The notes below the pieces were generated by a model. The model saw only the letters and a program-made list of their open reading frames with translations, was not told the origin of the DNA and made no database searches. Shown here piece after piece: positions 1-5,192 of a DNA stretch of 7,017 nucleotides. Source of the stretch: Nanobdellota archaeon (GTDB taxonomy: Archaea > Nanobdellota > Nanobdellia > SCGC-AAA011-G17 > VGLX01); the NCBI GenBank assembly GCA_030691925.1, contig JAUYDG010000023.1, positions 1 through 7,017 of the forward strand. The letters are read 5' to 3'. Made by a program: the position numbers and the translations under genes. Within the stretch, counting starts at the first letter, position 1. Every line of letters begins with the position of its first letter.

Positions 1-1010
1 TGCGCCGCTACCCCTTCTTCTGCTATTTCGTGCATTTCTTTTGTCCTTATTTGTATCTCTATCGGTTGCCCGTTCGGGCCTATCACTGCAGTGTGCAATG
101 ACTGGTACATGTTCGCTTTTGGCATCGCTACGTAGTCGTCGAACTCTCTGGGTATTGGTTTCCATACGGTGTGTATTATCCCCAGGATTTCGTAGCAGTG
201 CTTTACCGTGTCGGTTATTATCCTTAGTGCAGTCAAGTCGTACAGCTCTTCGAAGGTCCTGTGCTTTTCGATCATCTTCCTGTATATGGAGTAGAAGTGT
301 TTCGGCCTGCCTGTTATGTTTGAGGGTATGTTGTGTTTTTTCAGCTCTTTTTCTATGAGCTTGCTTAGTTTTTTTATTTCCGCTTCCCTTTGTTTTCTTT
401 TTTTGCCGAATTTTTCTCTGAACTTTGCGTAAGTCTCTGGATGCAGGTATTTGAAGGCTATGTCTTCTAGTTCCCACTTGATGCTTGCTATCCCTAGCCT
501 GTAAGCCAAGGGTGCGTAGATGTCTAGTGTTGCTTGTGATATCCTTTTTTGCTGCTCTTCTGTCAGGCTTCCTAAGGTTCTCATGTTGTGGAGCTTGTCA
601 GCGAGTTTTATTATCAGGACTCTGATGTCTTTTGCTGTTGCTAGGAACATTTTTCTTATGCTTTCAGCGTCTCTTTCGTACTTGTCATGGTACTTTATGC
701 TGCTCAGCTTGGTTACCCCGTCTACCAGCATTGCTACTTCTTCTCCGAATTTCCCTTTTAGCTCGTCCAGCGTTACTTTAGTGGTTTCCAGGACATCATG
801 TAGCAGCGCTGCTGCGATTGATACGTGGTCTTGCTTGAGCTCTGCCAGTATGTATGCTGTGCCCAGAACATGCTGCACGTAAGGGTCTCCGGAGGCTCTT
901 TTCTGGCCTTTGTGTATTCTATCAGCGAATTCAAACGCTCTTTTGATAAGCTCGAAGTCTGCATTCTGGTCGTAGCTTTTTATTTTTCTCAGAAGCTTTT
1001 TGAAATGCAT
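1..1010 (-). CDS. rel: Long RelA/SpoT homologue, (p)ppGpp synthetase/hydrolase (C-terminal part beyond window)
   Basis: The first 336 residues are visible; the reading frame runs off the left edge just after the synthetase domain. Residues ~20-165 form an HD hydrolase domain: R38 in an RASG motif, H47, the H71-D72 pair, and D138/N142 in LADKLHNM. These correspond to the Mn-binding and nucleotide-binding residues of bifunctional Rel enzymes. Residues ~232-336 form the synthetase: GRPKHFYSIYRKM (235-247), the DLTALR aspartate D258, KAN-YQSLHT (298-307) and E318 in EIQIRT. Such enzymes make (p)ppGpp from ATP plus GDP/GTP, or hydrolyse it, in the cytoplasm. Oddities: the usual HDVxED reads HDVLET (D to T at 76); the synthetase loop reads EFDD (289-292), as in monofunctional RelA, where bifunctional enzymes carry RxKD; NGYQS reads NMYQS. 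Full family proteins are about 700-780 residues, so TGS and later regulatory domains, if present, lie outside. The ATG at 1010 is 26 bp from a TATA box. Family assignment is secure; the balance of activities is not. Confidence 0.95.
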   Translation of the reverse strand, partial: MHFKKLLRKIKSYDQNADFELIKRAFEFADRIHKGQKRASGDPYVQHVLGTAYILAELKQDHVSIAAALLHDVLETTKVTLDELKGKFGEEVAMLVDGVTKLSSIKYHDKYERDAESIRKMFLATAKDIRVLIIKLADKLHNMRTLGSLTEEQQKRISQATLDIYAPLAYRLGIASIKWELEDIAFKYLHPETYAKFREKFGKKRKQREAEIKKLSKLIEKELKKHNIPSNITGRPKHFYSIYRKMIEKHRTFEELYDLTALRIITDTVKHCYEILGIIHTVWKPIPREFDDYVAMPKANMYQSLHTAVIGPNGQPIEIQIRTKEMHEIAEEGVAA

Positions 1011-1031
1011 AATGTTTAGGTGATTTGCTGG

Positions 1032-1052
1032 TTTTTATATTCTTTTGCTTTT
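1032..1052 (-). promoter_or_regulatory. BRE/TATA promoter of the rel gene (leaderless)
   Basis: Read on the minus strand, a purine-rich BRE-like stretch (GCAAAAG) runs into ATATAAAAA at 1040-1032. The centre of the box is about 26 bp upstream of the ATG at 1010, so transcription should begin at or within a base or two of the start codon. No Shine-Dalgarno precedes the ATG, which fits a leaderless message. Confidence 0.7.
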
Positions 1053-1054
1053 TT

Positions 1055-1070
1055 CCAAAAGGTTTAAAAG
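1055..1070 (+). promoter_or_regulatory. BRE/TATA promoter of the E1-like gene (leaderless)
   Basis: CCAAAAGG (BRE-like) is followed by TTTAAAAG at 1063-1070, centred about 27 bp before the ATG at 1093. No ribosome binding site lies between. It stands back to back with the minus-strand rel box at 1032-1040, so two divergent initiation sites are packed into 82 bp and their factor footprints lie close together. Confidence 0.65.
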
Positions 1071-1092
1071 AGTTTTAGCCCTTTGAAATGCT

Positions 1093-1785
1093 ATGAAATA
1101 TTTGAGGCATGAGCTGGTCATCGGGAAGGAAGCGCAGAAAAAGCTGGAGCATAGCAGAGTAGCTGTAGTTGGCGTTGGCGCTCTTGGGTGTGTTGCTGCT
1201 AGCTTATTGGCAAGGAGCGGTGTTAATCTTGTGCTCATTGATAGGGATGTTGTTTCGGTTACTGACCTTCATAGGCAGATACTCTTTGAGGAGTCGGATG
1301 TTGGCTTCAGCAAGGCCGAGAGGGCGAAGGAGCGTTTAAGCAAAATAAATTCAGGCATAAATATCACATGTTATAACCTGGATTTAAATTCGGGAAATGT
1401 TAGTATACTGGGAGGTTCTGACTTGGTGCTGGACTGCAGTGATAATCTTGAGACTAAGTTCTTGTTGAATGAGTTCGCTGTCAGGAATAAGGTCCCTTTG
1501 GTTTATGGCTCTGCTGTCAGGGATAAGGGCTATGTTTTTGATGTGGTGCCTAAAGGCCCTTGCTTGAGTTGTTTCCTTGCTGGCTCTAAGAGTCTGATGG
1601 CTTGCTCCAGCGAGGGTGTTTTGAACTACCTGACTAGCGTTATAGGCTCTTTGCAGGTTTCCCAGGCGTTTAAGATATTGCTGAAGAAGGACTATGAGAA
1701 GCTCTTGTTGCGTTTCGATGCAGATAAGATGGAGTTGTCCAAGATTAAGGTGAATAAGAATAAGAGGTGCAAGGTTTGCGGGTGA
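1093..1785 (+). CDS. E1-like adenylyltransferase of the ThiF/MoeB/UbaA (HesA) family
   Basis: Family members adenylate the C-terminal glycine of a ubiquitin-fold partner (ThiS, MoaD or archaeal SAMP) for sulfur transfer or protein conjugation. The 230-residue protein has the Rossmann motif GVGALG (27-32), the D50/D52 strand-end acids, the R61-Q62 finger, K74, and D117 in DCSDN. R5 sits where MoeB has the arginine donated to the other subunit. C157xxC160 and C226xxC229 make the structural zinc site, and C171 in the ACSSEGVL segment aligns with the MoeB/UbaA thioester cysteine. It is slightly shorter than E. coli MoeB (about 249) and has no rhodanese domain. The ATG at 1093 is chosen because it lies 27 bp from a TATA box; the ATG at 1088 hits a stop at once. 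The gene is followed after 4 bp by pcm. No ubiquitin-like partner is visible here, so MoeB, ThiF and UbaA roles cannot be told apart. Confidence 0.92.
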   Translation: MKYLRHELVIGKEAQKKLEHSRVAVVGVGALGCVAASLLARSGVNLVLIDRDVVSVTDLHRQILFEESDVGFSKAERAKERLSKINSGINITCYNLDLNSGNVSILGGSDLVLDCSDNLETKFLLNEFAVRNKVPLVYGSAVRDKGYVFDVVPKGPCLSCFLAGSKSLMACSSEGVLNYLTSVIGSLQVSQAFKILLKKDYEKLLLRFDADKMELSKIKVNKNKRCKVCG

Positions 1786-1788
1786 TCT
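1780..1788 (+). promoter_or_regulatory. Shine-Dalgarno for pcm, overlapping the upstream stop codon
   Basis: GGGTGATCT matches the GGTGATC part of the sequence complementary to the conserved 16S rRNA 3' end. It contains the TGA stop of the E1-like gene (1783-1785) and ends one base before the ATG at 1790. The arrangement implies translational coupling of the two genes. Confidence 0.75.
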
Positions 1789-1789
1789 G

Positions 1790-2437
1790 ATGGATTTTGA
1801 TGATGCTAAGGAGAGGCTGATTACAGAGCTTAGGCTGGAAGGTATAAAGGATGAGAAAGTTTTGGAGGCTTTTTCTAAGATTCCGAGGCATCTTTTTGTT
1901 CCTGAAGAAATGGTTAATGAAGCTTATTTGAATATTGCTTTGCCTGTCGGCCATGGTCAGACTATCTCCCAGCCTTATACTATTGCAGTTATGCTTGAAG
2001 CCTTGGAGCTTAAAGGGGAGGACAAGGTTTTGGAAGTGGGTACTGGTTCCGGATATAATGCTGCTCTTATAAGTTACCTTATCGGCAGGAAGGGTAAACT
2101 GTTCACTACTGAGATAGTGCCTGAGCTTGCTGAGCAGTCTAGGAAGAAGCTTGCTGGGCTTGGATTGAAGAACGTCAAGGTTGTAATTGCAGATGGCAGC
2201 TTGGGTTACGCAAAAGAGAGGCCTTATGACGCGGTGATTGTTACTGCTGCATGCCGTGAAGTTCCCCCGCATTTGCTGAAGCAGTTGAAGAGTAACGGGA
2301 TACTTGTTGCGCCTGTCGGTCGTCTTTACGAGCAGGAGATGCTTAAAATCAGGAAGGTCAAAGGGAAATTGGATGTCAAGAATCTTGGTTTCTTTGTTTT
2401 TGTCCCTTTGAAGGGCGCTTTTGAGCCTGTAACTTAA
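1790..2437 (+). CDS. pcm: Protein-L-isoaspartate O-methyltransferase
   Basis: This cytoplasmic SAM-dependent enzyme methylates L-isoaspartyl residues in age-damaged proteins and so starts their repair. The 215-residue product is full length for the family (E. coli Pcm is 208). It carries the family hallmark PRHLFVPEE (32-40), then GHGQTISQPY (54-63), then SAM motif I VLEVGTGSGYNAA (80-92), an acidic residue after the next strand (TTEIVPEL), and the later YDAVIVTAA strand. The ATG at 1790 is set by a strong GGTGATC site. The 4-bp gap to the E1-like gene indicates one transcript. No clear terminator follows; an 86-bp regulatory region separates it from the next gene. Confidence 0.96.
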   Translation: MDFDDAKERLITELRLEGIKDEKVLEAFSKIPRHLFVPEEMVNEAYLNIALPVGHGQTISQPYTIAVMLEALELKGEDKVLEVGTGSGYNAALISYLIGRKGKLFTTEIVPELAEQSRKKLAGLGLKNVKVVIADGSLGYAKERPYDAVIVTAACREVPPHLLKQLKSNGILVAPVGRLYEQEMLKIRKVKGKLDVKNLGFFVFVPLKGAFEPVT

Positions 2438-2443
2438 CCTTTA

Positions 2444-2460
2444 GTAGGATTAGGTAGGAT
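2444..2460 (+). repeat. Tandem direct repeat GTAGGAT, 10-bp spacing
   Basis: GTAGGAT occurs at 2444-2450 and again at 2454-2460, start to start exactly 10 bp, so both copies face the same side of the helix. They lie 10-27 bp upstream of the TATA box that serves the small gene and ppsA. This is where an activator or a TFB-recruiting factor could bind. The repeat is seen directly; the regulatory role is an inference, and a 7-bp repeat could be chance. Confidence 0.4.
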
Positions 2461-2470
2461 ATAAGTAATG

Positions 2471-2487
2471 TTTATAAACTTTAAAAG
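2471..2487 (+). promoter_or_regulatory. TATA region of the small-gene/ppsA unit
   Basis: TTTATAAACTTTAAAAG contains two overlapping TATA-like boxes. The first (2471-2479) would place the transcription start near 2500 and leave a leader of about 20-25 nt that includes the Shine-Dalgarno. The second (2480-2487) would start transcription inside the Shine-Dalgarno, so the first is preferred. Unlike the other promoters in the window, this one is not leaderless. Confidence 0.6.
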
Positions 2488-2503
2488 TATGATGGTATCA
2501 TAC
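2487..2503 (+). promoter_or_regulatory. Perfect palindrome between TATA box and start: candidate operator
   Basis: GTATGAT-GGT-ATCATAC has perfect 7-bp arms and a 3-bp centre. It begins just downstream of the TATA box and spans the predicted transcription start near 2500. A dimeric repressor bound here would block RNA polymerase. As RNA the hairpin would be AT-rich and short and is not followed by a T-run, so an operator is more likely than a terminator. The binding protein is unknown. Confidence 0.55.
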
Positions 2504-2507
2504 AATT

Positions 2508-2519
2508 TGGAGGGGTGAT
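2508..2519 (+). promoter_or_regulatory. Strong Shine-Dalgarno deciding the start of the 70-residue gene
   Basis: TGGAGGGGTGAT contains both GGAGG and GGTGAT, each complementary to the 16S rRNA 3' end, and ends 4 bp before the ATG at 2524. It rules out an in-frame GTG at 2515, which lies inside the site. Confidence 0.8.
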
Positions 2520-2523
2520 ATTT

Positions 2524-2736
2524 ATGCTCGAAAAAGAGGTTGTGAAAGGAAATCTTTGGAAGATAAAGAAGCAGGTTCATACAGCCATATCAGAGACTGC
2601 ACCATTAGGCGTCGCAGACAAGTTCCTGATAAACAAGGTGATAGATGAGCTGTACAAGAAGAATTCAGGCTACAATATTCCCGTGCAGTCTTTCTTAGCA
2701 ATGGTAGAGGCAGAGTTGTCGAGGTACAAATTTTGA
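2524..2736 (+). CDS. Unrecognised 70-residue protein upstream of ppsA
   Basis: I do not recognise this family. The protein is charged and soluble, with no signal peptide, membrane segment or metal-binding Cys/His cluster. It appears mostly helical: a basic N-terminal stretch (VKGNLWKIKKQV, 8-19), then a Pro/Gly break (APLG, 26-29), then two amphipathic helices (ADKFLINKVIDELYKK, 31-46, and VQSFLAMVEAELSRYKF, 54-70) split by NSGYNIP. Coding status is supported by an excellent Shine-Dalgarno, an upstream promoter with a palindrome, and a stop only 16 bp before ppsA. Its codon use (ATA for Ile, many AAG/AAC) resembles that of the 5' part of ppsA. Co-transcription with ppsA suggests, without proving, an accessory or regulatory role for PEP synthase. 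A small DNA-binding or adaptor protein is an alternative. Confidence 0.8.
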   Translation: MLEKEVVKGNLWKIKKQVHTAISETAPLGVADKFLINKVIDELYKKNSGYNIPVQSFLAMVEAELSRYKF

Positions 2737-2752
2737 CGCTGGACACACGGCT

Positions 2753-5140
2753 ATGGAAAAAAAGAATTTCATACTCAGATTCGACCAAGTAGGCATAAAT
2801 GATGTTAACATAGTCGGCGGCAAAAACTCTTCTTTGGGTGAGATGTATACAAATCTTACACAGCAGGGTATAAACGTCCCGAATGGTTTCGCGATAACCG
2901 CTGATGCTTATACGTTCTTTTTGGAAGAGTCAGGCATAACGGTGAAGATAAGGGAAATACTTTCTGATTTGGATACATACAACCTTAAGAGCCTGCAGCA
3001 GAAAGGCAAAGAGATAAGGGAGCTGATACTAAACTCGGAATTGCCGGACAGGCTGAAGGGGGATATCAAAAAGGCTTATCATGCGCTTTGTAAAGGGTCT
3101 GGCAAAAAAAATCTGGATGTTGCAGTGAGGAGCTCTGCTACTGCTGAGGACTTGCCAAACGCTAGTTTTGCAGGCCAGCAGGAAACGTTTCTTAATGTCC
3201 GTGGAGAAGAAGAGCTGTTTGACGCTTGCAAAAAATGCTTTGCATCGTTATTTACAGATAGGGCTATAAGCTACAGGGTTGACAAGGGATTTGACCACTT
3301 TTCTGTAAGGTTATCCATAGGTGTGCAGAAAATGGTGCGCAGCGATAAGGGAAGCTCAGGGGTTATGTTCACTATCGATCCGGAGACTGGCTTTAAGGAT
3401 GCTGTCTTCATAAACTCCGCTTATGGTTTGGGCGAGAACGTCGTCCAAGGGGCGGTTAACCCTGATGAGTATTATGTTTTCAAGCCAACGCTGAAAAAGG
3501 GCTTCAGGGCTGTGCTTTCGAAAAAGCTGGGCAGTAAAAAAATAAAGATGGTCTATGGCAAGGGCGGTACGAAGAATGTCAGCCTACCTAAGAAATATCA
3601 GGATAGTTACTCTTTGGCTGATGATGAGACATTAACATTAGCAGAGTGGGCATGTGTTATAGAGGATTATTACTCAAAAAAATACGGCAGGTTCACTCCT
3701 ATGGACATCGAGTGGGGCAAGGATGGCGTTGACGGGAAGCTTTACATCCTGCAGGCCAGGCCTGAGACCGTCCACTCCATGAAACAGCATAGGGTTTTAG
3801 AAAAATATTCTTTAAAAAAAGAGGGCAAAATCTTGGCTAAAGGGATGAGTGTAGGTGAAAAGATCGGGGCTGGAAAAGCAAGAGTGATAAGAAACGTAAG
3901 CGAAATTCATGATTTTAAGAAAGGTGAGGTCTTGGTTACAGACATGACTTCCCCTGATTGGGAGCCTGTGATGAAGATAGCGTCTGCGATAGTTACTAAC
4001 CGTGGCGGGAGAACTTGTCATGCAGCAATCGTTTCTAGAGAGTTTGGAGTTCCATGCCTAGTGGGCACTAATGATGCTACTGAAAAAATTCTGGACGGGA
4101 CTGGCGTTACTGTGGACTGCTCAAGAGGGATTGAAGGTTACGTCTTTGACAGCATCTTAGACTATGAGGTTAAAAGGCTTAACTTAAATGAATTGCCAAA
4201 GCTGAAGACGAGGATCATGATGAATGTAGGGATTCCGGAGCAGGCATTCGCCTGTAGCTTCATCCCTAATGATGGTGTTGGCCTTGCTCGTGTAGAGTTC
4301 ATAATCAATTCTCACATCAAGGTACATCCTCTTGCGCTGATAAATTTTGAGAAGCTGGAGGATAAGTCTGTGAAGAAGAAGGTTGGCAGTTTGACTTTGG
4401 GTTACGAGGATAAAGGCAGGTATTTTGTTGATAAGCTTTCTCAGAGTGTTGCTTTGATTGCTGCCGCGTTTTATCCTAAGGAGGTTATAGTAAGGCTTTC
4501 TGATTTTAAGAGCAACGAGTATTCCAACCTTGTTGGCGGGAAGCTTTACGAGCCTAAGGAGGAGAACCCTATGATTGGCTGGCGTGGGGCTTCAAGGTAT
4601 TATTCTGATAGTTACAGTAAGGCTTTTGCACTTGAATGCAAGGCTTTGAAGAAGGTGAGGGATGATATGGGCCTGGCAAATGTCAAAGTCATGGTCCCTT
4701 TTGTCAGGACTGTTGAAGAAGGCAAGGCCGTGGTTGAGGAGATGGCCAAGAATGGTTTGAAGCAAGGCGTAAACGGTTTGGAGGTTTACATGATGTGTGA
4801 GGTGCCTAGCAATGTTATCTTGGCTGACAAGTTTTTGGATATCTTTGATGGCTTTTCTATCGGCAGCAACGACTTGACACAGCTAACCCTTGGCTTGGAC
4901 AGGGATTCTGAGCTGGTGAGCTCTATTTATGATGAGAGAAATGAAGCGGTGAAAAAACTAATCTCGGATGTTATCAAGATTGCAAAGAAGAAAGGCAAGA
5001 AAATAGGGATATGCGGCGATGCACCTTCTACGTTCGCTGATTTTGCGAAGTTCTTAGTAGATTGCGGTATTGATAGCATTAGCTTGACTCCTGATGCGGT
5101 TATAAAGACGATTTTGAAGGTTAATGAGTCGGAAAAATAG
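2753..5140 (+). CDS. ppsA: Phosphoenolpyruvate synthase (pyruvate, water dikinase)
   Basis: The enzyme converts ATP, pyruvate and water to PEP, AMP and phosphate, the entry step of gluconeogenesis in many archaea; it can run in reverse in some. At 795 residues it matches the family (E. coli 792) and is intact. Domains in order: N-terminal ATP-grasp domain from VGGKNSSLGEM (~21-31) through AVRSSATAEDLPNASFAGQQ and ending at LQARPETVHS; the swivelling phosphohistidine domain with catalytic H423 in GGRTCHAAI; and the C-terminal PEP/pyruvate TIM barrel with GWRGASRY, IGSNDLTQLTLGLDRDS and the active-site C754 in CGDAPS (more often CGQAPS). It follows the 70-residue gene by 16 bp and has no convincing Shine-Dalgarno of its own. 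The start is supported by the usual short lead before VGGKN. Transcription is likely controlled by the promoter and palindrome at 2471-2503. Third-position use shifts from A/C-richer at the 5' part to T-rich later, with no break in frame. Confidence 0.97.
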   Translation: MEKKNFILRFDQVGINDVNIVGGKNSSLGEMYTNLTQQGINVPNGFAITADAYTFFLEESGITVKIREILSDLDTYNLKSLQQKGKEIRELILNSELPDRLKGDIKKAYHALCKGSGKKNLDVAVRSSATAEDLPNASFAGQQETFLNVRGEEELFDACKKCFASLFTDRAISYRVDKGFDHFSVRLSIGVQKMVRSDKGSSGVMFTIDPETGFKDAVFINSAYGLGENVVQGAVNPDEYYVFKPTLKKGFRAVLSKKLGSKKIKMVYGKGGTKNVSLPKKYQDSYSLADDETLTLAEWACVIEDYYSKKYGRFTPMDIEWGKDGVDGKLYILQARPETVHSMKQHRVLEKYSLKKEGKILAKGMSVGEKIGAGKARVIRNVSEIHDFKKGEVLVTDMTSPDWEPVMKIASAIVTNRGGRTCHAAIVSREFGVPCLVGTNDATEKILDGTGVTVDCSRGIEGYVFDSILDYEVKRLNLNELPKLKTRIMMNVGIPEQAFACSFIPNDGVGLARVEFIINSHIKVHPLALINFEKLEDKSVKKKVGSLTLGYEDKGRYFVDKLSQSVALIAAAFYPKEVIVRLSDFKSNEYSNLVGGKLYEPKEENPMIGWRGASRYYSDSYSKAFALECKALKKVRDDMGLANVKVMVPFVRTVEEGKAVVEEMAKNGLKQGVNGLEVYMMCEVPSNVILADKFLDIFDGFSIGSNDLTQLTLGLDRDSELVSSIYDERNEAVKKLISDVIKIAKKKGKKIGICGDAPSTFADFAKFLVDCGIDSISLTPDAVIKTILKVNESEK

Positions 5141-5141
5141 C

Positions 5142-5149
5142 TTTTTTTT
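5142..5149 (+). terminator. Poly-T terminator after ppsA
   Basis: A run of eight T begins two bases after the ppsA stop codon, with no obvious hairpin. Such T-tracts are the intrinsic termination signal of archaeal RNA polymerase. The next promoter starts only a few bases later. Confidence 0.65.
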
Positions 5150-5152
5150 AAT

Positions 5153-5170
5153 CGAAACATTTATATATTT
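5153..5170 (+). promoter_or_regulatory. BRE/TATA promoter of the HExxH gene (leaderless)
   Basis: CGAAACA (BRE-like, 5153-5159) precedes TTTATATATT (5160-5169). The box centre is about 28 bp before the ATG at 5193, with no ribosome binding site between, so a leaderless transcript is expected. Confidence 0.75.
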
Positions 5171-5192
5171 ATAATCACTTATTAGTAGTAAT

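Noticed and set aside
41..964. Open frames on the plus strand (41-358, 520-882, 825-1019) and a short minus-strand frame at 773-964
   Set aside because: All lie in other frames over the clearly conserved RelA/SpoT coding sequence and encode low-complexity, Ser/Leu/Cys-rich products with no recognisable motif.
1745..2272. Minus-strand open frame of 175 codons opposite pcm
   Set aside because: It is antisense to an intact, motif-complete methyltransferase, has no promoter or ribosome site, and its product has no recognisable features.
2487..2503. The palindrome as an intrinsic terminator of pcm
   Set aside because: No T-run follows, the stem is short and AT-rich, and it lies downstream of a TATA box where an operator makes more sense.
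2515..2523. In-frame GTG start for the small gene at 2515
   Set aside because: The GTG lies inside the Shine-Dalgarno that serves the ATG at 2524.
2522..2788. Minus-strand open frame opposite the 70-residue gene
   Set aside because: It has no ribosome site or promoter, while the plus-strand frame has a strong Shine-Dalgarno and fits the operon.
2753..5140. Possible frameshift or gene fusion in ppsA from the shift in codon use between its two halves
   Set aside because: The frame is continuous, length matches the family and all three domains are present in the usual order, so the shift is only a usage gradient.
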